Notes: generated by a model from the sequence alone, not told the origin. Shown: positions 35,466 to 47,637, numbered from the stretch's first letter. The stretch: 64,000 bases of DNA from Laetiporus sulphureus 93-53 (GCF_001632365.1 NW_024468585.1:1-64000); one strand, 5' to 3'. Program-made: numbers and translations.

Positions 35466-37584
35466 ATGACAACGATATTGTCTTACTTTCAAACGCTGGT
35501 CAGCGTTCAGTACGCTGCTTGGTTGCTGCTGGCTCCTGTGCTCGTTCTCCTCGTTCATTTCGTCCCTTACCTGCGTGATCCGCATCGCATCCGTTCCTAT
35601 CCGGGCCCATTCCTCGCGAAGCTCTCCGATGCATGGCTAGGCTGGGTGGCTGCGAAGGGACACCGTTCCGAGGTCGTTCACAAACTTCATCAGAAACATG
35701 GTGAGTAGAATCAGTTTGCTTCATGTTCCTGCTTCAGTGGAAAGAAAGTTGGGGAAAGGATAGCTCGGAGAGGTACTGCTGCAAACGAAATTACTCCATC
35801 TGGCAGGCTTAGTCAGCTGGTTGTCTCCTGGTATCCCGGCGTAGTGCGATGCACACCGGTCAACAGCAGAATATTGAACGCTCTACATCAGGACCTTTCC
35901 CTTCGGGTTTTATGGATATTCGCATTTCAATCTTCGTAGATCACGATTCACTCACAACAATCACAATTATACAGGCAAATTTGTCCGCATTGCACCCGAC
36001 CATGTGTCCATCAGCGATCCTGAGGCCATTCAGGAAGTTTACGCCCACGGCAATAGCACGACAAAGTCCAACTTCTACGATGCGTTCGTGTCCATTCAGC
36101 GCGGTCTGTTTAACACGCGCTCGCGCCCAGAGCATGCTCGTAAACGCAAGATAGTCTCGCACATCTTCTCCCAGAAGAACGTGCTCGACTTCGAGCCATA
36201 TGTTCGCATGCACATCGCTGCACTAATGAAGCAGTGGGACCGCCTCTGCGATCTCAGTGCGAAGGGACTCTCTGGCGAAGAAGGTGAGGGCGGATGGAAA
36301 GGCCGTGACGGCAGACTCTGGCTTGACTGCCTCCCGTGGTACAACTACTTGGCTTTCGACATTATCGGTATGGTCTCTATTTTCCTGCAGGCTGAACAAT
36401 TATTAAGTCGTTCTTTATTAGGTGACCTGGCATTCGGTGCGCCCTTTGGCATGCTCCAAGCCTGCGCGGACGCTGCACCCGTGGCCGTATCTCAAAAGGA
36501 CGCAATGGCCTCGTACGGTGAGAGCGGGTCGCCAGAAATCACCTATTTCCCTGCCGTCCAAGTTCTCAATGACCGCGGCGAGTACTCTGCATCGATAGGC
36601 GTCCTGCCTCATTACTGGCGTCCCTTGGCCGTGCGGTTCATACCCTGGTATCGGAATGGCAACAAGGCCGTGAAGCGCCTTGCGGGAATCGCTATCGCTG
36701 CGGTGGCGAAGAGACTGACCACTCCTACTGACCGTGTGGACCTGCTCGGTAAGCTTCAAGAGGGCAAGGACGATGAAGGTAACCCGATGGGAAGGGAGGA
36801 GCTCACTGCGGAAGCTCTCACCCAGCTGATCGCTGGCTCGGACACGACATCCAAGTAAGCCTGCTTCGTGATGTGCCATAGGCTCCGGCTGATTGCATTG
36901 GCTAAGCTCCTCTTGTGCAATTACATACTTCCTCGCAGCCAACCCGATGGTGCAGCAGAAGCTCCAGCGCGAGCTCGACGCAGCCCTCGGCAACGACGAC
37001 GACCCAGTGGCAACCTACGAGCAGGTCAAGCGTCTCCCCTACCTGGACGCCGTCATCAACGAGGCACTGCGCGTGCATTCGACCTCTGGGATCGGCCTCC
37101 CCCGCGTGGTACCCGAAGGCGGCATCACTGTCTGTGGGCAGTTCTTCCCCGAGGGCACCGTCTTGTCTGTACCGACGTATACAGTCCATAGGGACAAAGA
37201 GGTGTGGGGAGAGGATGTGGAGGTATTCAGGCCTGAGAGATGGGAAGAGTGCGACAAGAATGAGATGCAGAAGGCGTTCAACCCGTTCTCCTTTGGGCCG
37301 CGGTAGGTGTATCTCGGGCGTGCGTGACGACTTGGGGCTCAGATTTTGTTTACACAGGACATGTGTCGGCCGTAACCTGGCAAGCCTGGAGCTGCTCGTC
37401 ATTATCTCCTCCATCCTGCGCCGATACCACTTCGTGCTGCAGGAACCTGAAAAGAAGGTGTGTGCCAATTAATCTATCCGCACTGATCTCTGATGCATGT
37501 GCTGCGATGCAGTTCGAGACACGGGAAGGTTTCCTCCGCAAGCCAGTGCAATGTAAAGTCGGCATCAGGCGGAGGACGGTGTGA
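35466..37584 (+). CDS. cytochrome P450, CYP53-like (benzoate 4-hydroxylase type)
   Basis: This is a membrane-anchored microsomal monooxygenase. The N-terminal anchor (AAWLLLAPVLVLLVHFV) is followed by a proline hinge, RSYPGPFLAKLSDAW, characteristic of CYP53. Family-type blocks follow: FVRIAPDHVSISDP, SNFYDAFVSIQRGLFNTR, HARKRKIVSHIFSQKNVLDF. The I-helix carries AGSDTTS, the K-helix carries NEALRVHS (ExxR), PERW is present, and the heme loop is FSFGPRTCVGRN with the Cys ligand. An intron interrupts the heme loop after FGP(R). CYP53 enzymes hydroxylate benzoate and related aromatics at the para position, a detoxification and lignin-breakdown step; this substrate is family knowledge, not seen here. 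The start at 35466 is chosen because it opens the anchor and follows a TATA box. About five introns. Confidence 0.85.
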
Positions 37585-37862
37585 TCAGAATTACATTATT
37601 CGGCCGCGTCCTCGAACCTCGTCGACTATGTCGCTTGCGTATAGATTAACGATGCCCCTGCTCTATTCATGCGTTCTCGGCGCAGTTTCTCACCAGACAA
37701 CGTCTCTCGGAGGACAGTCAGTTGCACCGGCCTTTAATGGCGGTTATGTCGACGTATACGAAAGTACTGGTCTCATCGACGGCAATAGCTTTCATTATCG
37801 GTTATCATCAAATATACGTCTAGACCATTCCAACGTGGCCGGTCAACAGTCAGGCCAGACGC

Positions 37863-38402
37863 CTATGCGCTGGCGGGGGGCTTGCATCCGAAGCCAGTGG
37901 CAGAGGCCCAGCAGGTGTAGCCAGCCTACAAGCAGTATGTCAGCGAGTGATTCACGCGAACGAGAGAGAGCCACATACATCGCAAGACGATCCTGCTACA
38001 CTGGGATCCACCTCGCCGTCGTTGCAGTAGACGATCTCGATGCCGTAGCAGTCGCTGCGGTCACGATCAGTAGGTGTTCGACGAAAAGGCAAGCTAGAAA
38101 CATACTATCCGGTGTAGGAGGCCGGGCACTTCGTCTGGCGGCGCTGCATGGGGGCCGTGCAACCAAAGTCGGTTGTGGATGCCCAGCAAGTGTCGCCGGC
38201 CTACAAGATAGCGTTAATGAACGGTGGACACGAACGAGAGCGGGTAGCATACATTGCAAGAGGATCCGGCAACGCTGGTGTCGATCTCGCCATCTTTGCA
38301 ATAGATGATCTCGGAGCCGTAGCAGTCACTGAATATTTGATGAGCAAATAGTGAACATAGAAACAAAATGGACACATACTATCCGGTGTAGGAGGCGGGG
38401 CA
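37863..38402 (-). repeat. tandem genomic duplication of the cysteine module
   Basis: Unit A runs 38129-38402 and unit B 37863-38128, each from the first module Cys codon and each spanning two introns. The introns differ more than the exons, which fits an older duplication under selection for the protein. Confidence 0.85.
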
Positions 38403-38483
38403 CATCGTCACGCTGCGCTCGATGGTCAGAGCCTTAGCCGCACCGACGAGGAACGGAAGGGCGAAGAGGACAGCGAAACGCAT
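37863..38483 (-). CDS. small secreted protein with two tandem six-cysteine modules
   Basis: Five exons join in exact frame: 38380-38483, 38253-38328, 38106-38200, 37979-38054 and 37863-37925. The introns are 51-53 nt and all GT-AG. The product is 137 residues. It opens with a clear signal peptide, MRFAVLFALPFLVGAAKA. Then come two modules, each with cysteines spaced C-x8-C-x7-C-x13-C-x5-C-x8-C; shared blocks are CPASYTGYDCYG, VAGSSC and TCWAS. The two modules are joined by a linker with a dibasic Arg-Arg (MQRRQTK) that a Kex2-like protease could cut. Exons 2 and 4 are both 76 nt and the introns fall at matching codons, so the module duplicated together with its introns. Twelve cysteines suggest six disulfides. 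I recognise no named domain. It may be an effector-like, cell-wall or defence peptide, but its role is unknown. It converges with the P450 gene. Confidence 0.88.
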
Positions 38484-38575
38484 GTTGGTGAAGAATAGGA
38501 TTTGAAGACGGGGACGGGCTACTGCAATGGAGACAAGGGCGAAGTGCTCTGGTGGACAGGTATGGCGGACGTCCA

Positions 38576-38584
38576 CCTTTTATA
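38576..38584 (-). promoter_or_regulatory. TATA box of the cysteine-rich secreted protein gene
   Basis: TATAAAAGG on the minus strand, 93 bp before the start codon. A near-perfect TATA box suggests strong or inducible expression. Confidence 0.65.
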
Positions 38585-41500
38585 CCATGAGCTGACAAGT
38601 CTCGCTTAAACCCACACTGAGAAGCAGAGGTAATGTATTGCTTGTTTCAGGTCGTTGTCAAGAGTCAAAGCGAGCGTAGGTATTTCACGATGCCATTTGT
38701 AGTACTTCGGGCTTCTTGAGACGTGCTGCATGCATTGTGTGAAGGTCTGTCCGCGTAATTGAACCGAAGAGAACAACACGTCTGTCCACGATACAACAGT
38801 TACTTGCGGCTCATGTCTGCTAGCCACACTGCTAATAACCCTGTCGTGCATAACAGTCAGTGAGCGAACTTTGTCTAGAGAAAGCGGTGCGTCATATACC
38901 ATTGAAACCTGTCGGGAGAGGGATTCGCCCTCGCAGAAGCAGCAGTGCCGTCGGTGTGATATTGAGACGATCGGCCGGCAACCAAGATGAAACATGAACG
39001 TTACAACCGAAAATTCGGATGAGGGAATGCGGAAGGTTACGATTGTGGCACAATGGTGGACATGTGACCTCGAGGCTCGCGTTTCCTGACATCGAATGGT
39101 AATGTACACGGATCACATGAAGAACCGGCAAAGTTAGCAGTGGTAAGCTCTTTTCTTGACAAACCCGCGACGGATCACGACATGACCCGGAGTCCAATCC
39201 CCTAATTCATCGAGAGCGACGGCAACCTCTTCACATCTGTCGGCTATGTTGCAGTCAAATGCGGAAACAAGTGTACTCATGCATGCAGCCAAAGAGGGAA
39301 TCGGTAAATGACTTACAGGCTCAGCCGCGTAGCGTGGCAAGTCAGGTGACCGCGTTGCGAAAGAACGCGTCCGAGACGCGTTGCCGCTGTGGCGCTACTC
39401 AGTCCGTCAGCGATGAGAGGCCTAAGGAACATCGCTCACGTCGAGAAATTCGGGCACGGGCGGTGGAACGCATTGCAGTTTTTCTTCCTTGGAAACCGTA
39501 AACGAAAGTCCTGCTATATTTTGTTGCAGTGCCGCGACCGAGCGAGAGCAGGCAGTCGGAGGCATTGAACTATCGAGCATAGCTAGCCTCAGGAACAACG
39601 TACGGCAGATAGCGACGGACCCACGGCTTACACGAGGGTGCCTTCCGGTGGCCGATGGTGAACCAGCTCTGCGGTATACATAAAGTCAGCCACACGGGCG
39701 CTTGATGCGACCACCTCCTTGTCTCTTACCGCCTCTATTTCTCCGCTACCCAGGTTATGCTCAGCATCAACAACAACTGCTCTGTTACTCTGCATATAAT
39801 TGATATTTTTGAACCCTTGGCACGGCGACAGCTCACGCGACTCGCTACATGCGGCATTGTCACCTGGCTCTCGGACGAGTGGCGTCGATGACCTTGGGTC
39901 CAACTACCATTATCGCGAGAATCCAACGGCTCTCTAGTCATCTATATGCAAAATTCTAAGTAGCCGCTCGGTAGGAGGAGTCTCGGACACGCATTCCACC
40001 GGTACAGTGTTGTTCATCCGCCGTCACTGTCGTCCAAAGGGTGGCTATACGCGGTGTCATTGCTGACGGGTTTCCCAACAGACGATGGATTGGTCAATCA
40101 ATAGTAGCTTATATGTCCATAACGCGCATCAAGAACCCGACAACCCGACGACTCCTTGCACAGCCTGTGTCATGGATGGCCACAGCATGTTCAAGCTCCG
40201 AGTCGGCCTCGAGGTACGCCGCTTTCTATTGGACAACTCCGTCAGCCGGTAGGTATTCATCATATTGGGACGCAGCGGTTGGCGTATTGCAATCTAGCCT
40301 CGTATGAAACAGATAACTATTGACGTTAACCATAGCATACGATATACCGCCACCAAGTGCGATGCCGTCACGATGCGATAAAGCCTTTTTCAAGGGCGTG
40401 CGAATATCAAGTCGTCTCGAGGATACCGACGACACGAAATTAATGGGATCCGATGCAATCACTTAATAAATGGCGATGATAATCGAGAACATACCTAGCA
40501 ATGGATTTGAACTTCGTGCGCAAAACGGATTCAAAACATAATTGAACACCAACGTTGAAGGAAATTGAGTGGAGCACAAATTTCAAAAGGACCAACCGAT
40601 GGAAGAAGGATTCAAATGAACATATGGGGCTGAAGCAGCTGGATGACAATATCGATGGGCCATACAGTCTTCAAAATATGGTTGATGAAACGCCACACCA
40701 GAGCAATTCGCTCGATGAAACGATGAGGCAATGATTATCGAGCGATCAACAGAGCAACCAGGAATGCCTTTCAAGACGAGTGTTAGAACCAAAATACCTG
40801 GCCATTCGAGGAAAGAAGAGGACACAAAGAAAACAAAAGACCATCTTGATGGTGCTCATGAATAAATGCTCGCCACAATCCAGCATTCCCGGCGGATTAC
40901 GTAGAGATGAGCCGACGAAGACACCCGTGCACGAAGGAACCATTCACAAATGTTTTGGCATATCCCTGTCACGCCGTCACCTGAGAGCGCGATGGTCCGA
41001 TGCAAGAGCTACCACTGCCTCACAACATTGACGCCCCTGCCTTTGACGTGATCACGCTCGAGGTGTTGTCGCGAAGAAGATATTGTTCGGATTGACGACC
41101 TGCGCGATCGTCAGTAGAGTTTGGCGGGGCGTCCTGTTACGGTGTCGTGCATGTGAAGTCGAATAGCAACCTGCGACATGTGCATGAAGTGTCAGACGGA
41201 AAGTCGACTGGTCTGCAAAGTGCTCAGGGCATTCAAGGAGTCTGCATTTTGGGATGTCTTCCGCGAACAGCTTCAACCTCGAGCCGAGGAGCGATGTCGA
41301 AGCACTTATTCGAATGCCAGCTGGGTCACGCATCGTGAGTCAGGCCACAAGCAGAGGATACCGATTTGGACACGTATGGGCAATATATTGAGTTATACAA
41401 TCGACTGATTCAGTATTTCGTTCGATTCATACCACCGACACCAGCCATTCCATGCGGTGAGACATAAAGCTAGCTGTGGTTAAATTATGGAGTGTTGCAC

Positions 41501-42340
41501 CAGATCAAGAGGGCAAACCGGTATCCAAGCCTGCTGCGAGGTGAAAGCACTCCTTGTACGCTCGAACGTGCCTTGACGGGCCGTACAGAAGGACAATTGC
41601 ATACCTCCACGAAGGCTGACCATGAGCCTAGCTTTCAAGATTCCAGTTCAGCAGTAAGGACTGATGTGTTTCATGTATGACTCACCGGCTCAAGCGGTCT
41701 TGCTCTATTCCACGGTACATAATATATCATCACTGACAAGATGTTATGAGGAGAGAGACGTTACATTGCAGTTACTATATTGAGAGGGATTGTAGCACTT
41801 CGTCTGTGCTGCAGTGCATACCAGTAGCCCGAATCCGAGCCTACGCATGCCCTGTTTTTGTGATGCCCTTCACTGATGGTACCTTAGTGCCGGGGCTGGT
41901 GAGCTAACAATACTGCAAACTGATGGAAAATTATTACGTTCAGGGACATTGCAAGATCATGCAATTGCGACGTGCGGCGGCCGTAGCGGCAACGAGTCGA
42001 ACCGGTGGCATATTAAGCGCCCTAAATTATATTGTGGCCGCATTTCCATTTAGGGAGCTACTGGCGAGTCATCGCTTGGACTGGACTCGCAACAATGTAC
42101 TCTCGCAGCTACTTCTTCTACCAGTCTTTCAATCTTCCATCGGTACTTTAAAGCGCCGTAGAACCTATCAAGAATTCAATTAGACAGAATAATCGTTAGA
42201 TCTACGAAAAATTCGATCAAATTTCCGACCTGCTGGATCGTAGAGCTGTCCATACATTTACGTGAGTGACGCATACCAAAGACTTCCAAGGCTTCATAAA
42301 GCTGAAGTTATTCTTAACAAATGTTTTAGCGATCTACACA
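38585..42340. other. 3.8-kb gene-poor interval, possibly decayed mobile DNA
   Basis: No splice-consistent gene was found on either strand. Short frames, for example 91 codons minus at 39628-39903 and 88 codons plus at 40041-40307, lack recognisable domains. Part of the stretch, about 40.3-42.3 kb, is visibly A/T-richer than the neighbouring genes. This could mean eroded transposon sequence, but no long terminal repeat, inverted repeat, integrase or reverse-transcriptase motif was recognised. The last few hundred bases contain the aspartokinase promoter. Confidence 0.45.
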
Positions 42341-44500
42341 ATGTCCGGCTCATCTACACCATCACCATCCTCCTCTATTTCCTCCATCTCCTCCAGCACT
42401 TCGCCTCGCACGCCTGCCAATCTGCACCAAAATAACATAGATCCCGCTGCCAAATGGCTCGTCCAAAAGTTCGGAGGCACAAGCGTGGGCAAATTTGCCA
42501 CCAAGATCGCCGAGGACATCGTCTCGTTCGTACATCGCTTACGTGCATATTAACTGCACCTACATGATCGCCGTTTCCTCATCGTGTGATACAGTGAATA
42601 TTTAGACCAGCATAAGGTGGCAATCGTCTGCTCTGCACGCTCTGGCTCAACAAAAACCCTCGGAACTACCAACCTTCTCCTACGTGCTGCTAAAGAGGCC
42701 TTGCAGCACACTCACAGCCCATCTGGCACCCCAGGAAACGTGACACCCGCACTCCACACATCACAGCAATCTCCCGTAGACAGTCCGCGGCCTCCGAGCG
42801 GGTCATCGCCTCGCACGGAGCCCTTCTCTCCTGGAGGCCTGATGAGCATGTCAACCATGAGCCTTCCTCCTCCCGCGTTCAATTCGACCGTCGACATTAT
42901 TCGTTCGGAACACATCAATGCGGCGCGATCGTCGGTCCGCGATCCGGACCTATTGAAGGAGTTAGAGGCGGAAATTGAGCGCGATTGTGATGGGTTGCGC
43001 TCCTTCCTGGTTGCGACGCAGGTAAATCGTTTGTATCCGTTCGGTCGTAATGTAACATCTGATTCTGTGTCGTGCTTTCAGGTCATCGACGAAATCTCTC
43101 CTCGCTCAAGAGACAGCATAATTGGTTACGGTGAGCGACTGGCATGCAAGGTCATGGCGGCCACTTTGCGGGACAGGGTAAGTGAATGCTTGACCCTTTG
43201 ACTTGTCAGTTGCCAATAAAGATGCAGGGTATCGATGCCGAATTTGTTAGCCTCGAAAACGTCGTTCCACTGTCTGAAGATGGTGAAACATATTCAGACA
43301 CTGAAACGCTCGGTCAAGACTTCTATGACCGCGTCGCGGAAGCTGTTAGCGAGCGCATCAAGCACTGTGGGCCTCGCGTGCCCGTCGTCACTGGTGCGTC
43401 CGCTGCTCGCTGAATCATTAACCTCGAAGCTAAAGTTATTCTCCAGGATTTTTTGGTCCGGTGCCAGGCTCTCTGCTACGGCAGGTCGGGCGCGGGTACA
43501 CGGATCTGCTCGCTGCTCTGCTTGCTGCAGGATTGAATGCATCGGAGCTGCAAATATGGAAGGAAGTAGACGGAATCTTCACAGCAGACCCGCGGAAAGT
43601 GCCCACGGCACGGCTCATACCCATCATCTCACCGGAAGAAGCGGCAGAGCTTACCTACTATGGCAGCGAGGTCGTGCACCCGTTCACCATGGAGCAGGTG
43701 CGTGGTGGACTGTTCAGCTCCGGCACTAGGACCATGTTGACGTGTTCCCATGCTACGTAGGTAATTCGCAAAAAAATACCCATCCGGATCAAAAATGTCG
43801 AGAATCCACAAGGCGGTGGGACCGTCATCCACCCGGACCCTGATATCGATGCTATCCCATACCCCGACGATGATGCCGGCATCATCATTCCTACTACAAA
43901 CACGTTTATTCCTATCTCGGAGCTTGCACGTGTTTCTTCGGAGTCGCCAGAGCGCAAGCTTCCTACGGCGGTTACCATCAAGGAGCACATTGTCGTGCTG
44001 AACGTGAACTCGAACAGGAAGAGTGTCTCGCACGGCTTCCTTGCTGGGGTCTTCGGCACACTCGATCGCTATGGCGTCGTGGTGGATCTGATCAGTACCA
44101 GCGAGGTTTATGTCAGCATGGCCATCGAGGATCACCTGGACAAAAAGGTCCTGGACCGAGTCGTGCGCGAGCTGAGGAAGAGCGGCACGGTTCGTAGTAA
44201 ATTATTATATACCTGAAACTGTCAGGATAGCTGACGCCTGGTGCACAGGTCACAGTGAGCCGGGACATGGCGATTCTCTCGCTAGTGGGTAAGAAAATGC
44301 GGAACATGGTGGGGATAGCAGGCCGCATGTTCACCACGCTGGGCCACGGTAACATCAATATCGAGATGATCAGTCAGGGCGCGAACGAGATCAACATCTC
44401 GTGCGTTATCGACGCGCGGGATGCTGTCAAGGCTCTCAATCTGATTCACCAGAGCTGTTTACAAATAACGCCGGAGGGGGCTAGGGGACGAGGTGGGTGA
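42341..44500 (+). CDS. HOM3: aspartate kinase (threonine/methionine/isoleucine pathway)
   Basis: This enzyme phosphorylates L-aspartate, the first step to Thr, Met and Ile, in the cytosol. After a Ser/Pro leader, the kinase domain opens with VQKFGGTSVGK, followed by VAIVCSARSGSTK. Downstream are EFVSLENVVP, VPVVTGFFGPVPG, the catalytic segment GRGYTDLLAALLAAGL, and EVDGIFTADPRKVP. Later blocks are ELTYYGSEVVHPFTMEQ and NPQGGGTVI. Two C-terminal ACT domains (HGFLAGVFGTLDRYGVVVDL; MVGIAGRMFTTLGHGNINIEM) are the regulatory region, normally for threonine feedback. A Ser/Pro/Thr-rich insertion (about 42695-42890) interrupts the N-terminal lobe, as in other fungal enzymes. About six introns. The upstream in-frame ATG at 42266 exists, but 42341 starts the natural leader. 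Confidence 0.92.
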
Positions 44501-45562
44501 TTACATTCTCATCAGCGTAATGGCGTGTTTGTGGTGGTTGCTGATGGTGGTCGACACGTCCAGTAGGTCCGTGGCTATTCTGAAGTGACACTGGTCCTCG
44601 AGGAGGTTGTGCTGCATGGCTATGAAATGTATTCCCATCGGGAGGCGTTCAACCCGCCGCAAAATAGATGGAAATCTGATTGTATCTGATAGATTTTCGA
44701 AATATTTGAGACTGTGTGACATGATGAAGCCGGGCGGACGTCTGCTGATTGTCTGTGCGTCGTTCTCACAATGCAGTAAGATATGTTGAGACTGCGCGTG
44801 AATACATCGTGAGTCCAATTCTCCTGGTATGCGTGTCACAACATCATGGTACAAGAGACAAAACGGTTTTGAATTTTCCTTTTGTGATGTTTTGCCGCTG
44901 GATCGAAGGACTGGACTACTCGAGCAGGATGTCACTTGATGAGTGCCTTCCTCCTTAGAAGCTTGAAGCTTAAAGACAAGTGCTGGGAAAAGAAAATCAA
45001 GAAATCTCCTGCATTTCCACAAATGCACCGCACCGCATTCTCCAACGATCTCACAATGGGGATTTTGGTTTCTCTTCCCTGACTCAACAGGGATGGTCCT
45101 GCCATCGGTGGACTGGGCACCTCGTGTTGCCTGCTGATTGGGGACCTGGACCCCAGCGCAACTTTGTGGACCTGCATACTGCATACAGTAAATTGCTCTG
45201 ACTACACCAGCCGTCTGAGTCAGCGACCCCTCAAATAACCCCGACTGCAAGTTCTCCGCTCGTAGAGGAGCACCTTGGTTCGCGGACCCCATAGGTCCTC
45301 GCAGCATCACCGGCTCGAATGCCAGGCGTTCATGACTCATCGGCCACGTGCAGTCAAGTTGCCCTTCCAGCATGGAGTGGACAGATACTTCCTCGAAGCA
45401 CGGACGCATGTGCCTGGTGACCTCTGTCTGCCGGCGACCAAGAAGCGCGAAACTAACCGGCCGCCGAGCTCCACGGTGATTAAGTTCGGCCCAGGACGCC
45501 CAGGCACGCAGTGCACACCCTCGCCGTATGAGGGAGCACGTATCTACGCGCTGGGAGCACAA
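44501..45562 (-). CDS. 353-codon open frame, doubtful orphan
   Basis: An uninterrupted minus-strand frame whose stop abuts the aspartokinase stop. It has no signal peptide, membrane segment or recognisable domain, and is rich in Cys, Arg, His and Ser, as chance frames often are. Nearly all confident genes in this window have introns, so a 1-kb intronless orphan would be unusual. It could be an antisense frame over the aspartokinase 3' region. Kept because such length without a stop is uncommon by chance. Confidence 0.15.
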   Translation of the reverse strand: MCSQRVDTCSLIRRGCALRAWASWAELNHRGARRPVSFALLGRRQTEVTRHMRPCFEEVSVHSMLEGQLDCTWPMSHERLAFEPVMLRGPMGSANQGAPLRAENLQSGLFEGSLTQTAGVVRAIYCMQYAGPQSCAGVQVPNQQATRGAQSTDGRTIPVESGKRNQNPHCEIVGECGAVHLWKCRRFLDFLFPALVFKLQASKEEGTHQVTSCSSSPVLRSSGKTSQKENSKPFCLLYHDVVTRIPGELDSRCIHAQSQHILLHCENDAQTISRRPPGFIMSHSLKYFENLSDTIRFPSILRRVERLPMGIHFIAMQHNLLEDQCHFRIATDLLDVSTTISNHHKHAITLMRM

Positions 45563-47637
45563 TGTTTCGCAAGATCCGGTGTCTTCGCATGCGGAACCAT
45601 CCGCGATAGGGTGTGCGGCCGAGGAAGAGGGGAATGGCTAGTGGGCACGGCGAGGAGGCGAGACGATCGTTGAGGTCAGACAGTGCCGCCAGTGCGGGGA
45701 TGTGCCCCAGCGGAAAGAGCGCAAGGTACCGAGTGAGAGAATCGCGAAGGTCCAACGGCTTTGATCCGGTCGCAAAGCAGCCCCGCTGGAAGTCAACTGC
45801 GGAGCGTACATGGGAATCCGTGCCTCGTCAGTTCCGGGCCATTGGGGTTCTGTTCGCATTGACTTGGTACGTGCCTTGGATCTTCACACTGTCTGCATGA
45901 CACATATGTAGATTGACAAGTACGATGACCTCGGTCGATTCGTCGGTAAAATTTTCAGTAAAGCATACGAGCAACGCCCGTAGGTTCTCCGCCATGCAAG
46001 ACCAAGGTGTCATGACAAGTATACCATTACCATACCAAGAAGCCATGCAACGAAGTTCAATTTTCACCGCCGAGTCGAACATTTCATTGTGGGTGAGATG
46101 AAGGAAAGCCTATCATGGATGTCTATCGCGCAGACCGAATGGGCATATTAAGTTGCGCGTCAGTAAAGAATACTAATGCAGCGCTCATTTCCGAGGCGCC
46201 AGGAACAGAGCAGTCCAATATGTTAATCCATGCAGACACCCTCGCCTCCTCGTGGTGATATCTTGGTGAGATGAGACACAGAAACTCGGCAAGGGCCCGC
46301 CCTGCATGTGAAAATGCAGCATTCGTGCTCACTCATGCTCTCTCGAACCGTCCACCGGTGGTTTCCGCACCCCAAAAAGCAATACCAACCTGAGCAGAAC
46401 GCATATCAGAACGCGCTTCTTCATTGTGTCAGACCGAAAGACATACATCATACCGCAGACATGAGGCAGCGCAGCTTGAGCTTCCGCACCCTCGGTGACC
46501 CCGCTGGCCGTTTGGTGCCAATAGTTGCCGGCGTGAGTTTCCGGTATGCGTGGTGACGGGTGTGTGAATGCCAGCCATTGAACAACACCGCATCTTTAGG
46601 ATAAAGCACAGCAGGAGATATAACCTAGTACAACAACGCGCCCACCCGCAGGACAGACGAAAGCCGAGGACAAGCCGTTGTCCTGCACTGTCACGAAGGG
46701 AAAGCGCGGCCTCCACGCTTATAGTTTAGCGCCACAATGGTCAGGAGGAACCAGAAAGATACTGGCTGCTGCGTATCGGTGCCTAGCGAGGAGTGATAAT
46801 CGCGGAAAATTGAATCCGAGTTCAGGACCACGGAGAGCGCGTCGAAAAGGCAATCGGGCCAGGCACAGCGGCATGTGGGCGAGAATAGGCAGATTCAGGG
46901 GGCCAGAATGTAGAGAAGCATTGCCTCAAGGACCAAGGCACGCAGATCCGCGCGGAGAACGGAGCAGACACGGTCCCCATTTGTTCTTGAAGTTTAATAT
47001 TGCCATTAAAAAGAACTTTATGCACTAAATCAGGTTTAAACGTTTTCCACTGGGTGAAAAAGGCCCAAGTCCTGTCGTGGTGAAGCTGTTTCTTCCATAT
47101 GAGGGACAGGATATTCCTTTATGGCAATTTGATGAGGGGATAACTTTTGCCTTTTTGTTTTTGGTTTTTCCAGGGCAAAACATAGTTTTTCTCAGGGTTT
47201 CTCGATTGTTCTCCGGTGGAAAAATGTTGCCATGCCGCGCGTGAGCACAGAGATGTTGAGGCGGCGTAAGAGGATCGCGTGATGGGGCTGTGTTTGCAAG
47301 GATAGGTGGGAGATAATAGCTGTGGGAGAAGAGGAGCGTAGCTGCCAGTGTTATCGCGCCATGTGGAGGCGTGGTGAGCAAAAGGCTCTGCTGAGAGTGA
47401 TGGGATCAGAGGGTGCATTGGCCGGCGAGCGGCGAAGCGGGAGCAAGTGATGGTGTGTCGCAGGAGCCGATCTAGACGCCCGCAGGCATATGCAGATCTA
47501 TGCAGATGGACATGACTTTGATCACCCAACTTTCGCTCTCCGCCTATTCTCAGTCACTCACCTCCCTCTTTATATCGCCTGTCTCCGCCCATCATTATCC
47601 CTTTTCTCCCAGCTTGACCTGACATCCGACGACCACC
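45563..47637. other. gene-poor interval upstream of the G-alpha gene
   Basis: No gene could be assembled. A T-rich patch near 47.0-47.2 kb and the final 100 bp form the likely promoter of the downstream gene. A 136-codon minus frame at 47119-47529 has no recognisable domain. Confidence 0.5.
47569..47575 (+). promoter_or_regulatory. TATA-like box upstream of the G-alpha gene
   Basis: TTTATAT lies about 65 bp before the start codon. Weak consensus match. Confidence 0.35.

Noticed and set aside
35466..38483. Biosynthetic cluster of P450 plus secreted peptide gene
   Set aside because: Only two genes, in convergent orientation, with no backbone enzyme, precursor core repeats or transporter beside them; CYP53 has a known general aromatic role.
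39130..39230. Possible tRNA-like GGGTTTG/GGACTCC stretch
   Set aside because: No cloverleaf with paired acceptor stem and no proper A and B boxes could be formed.
40041..40307. Possible Copia RNase H remnant (frame containing PVSWMATACSSSES)
   Set aside because: The similarity is limited to a few residues; catalytic acidic residues and neighbouring reverse-transcriptase blocks are absent.
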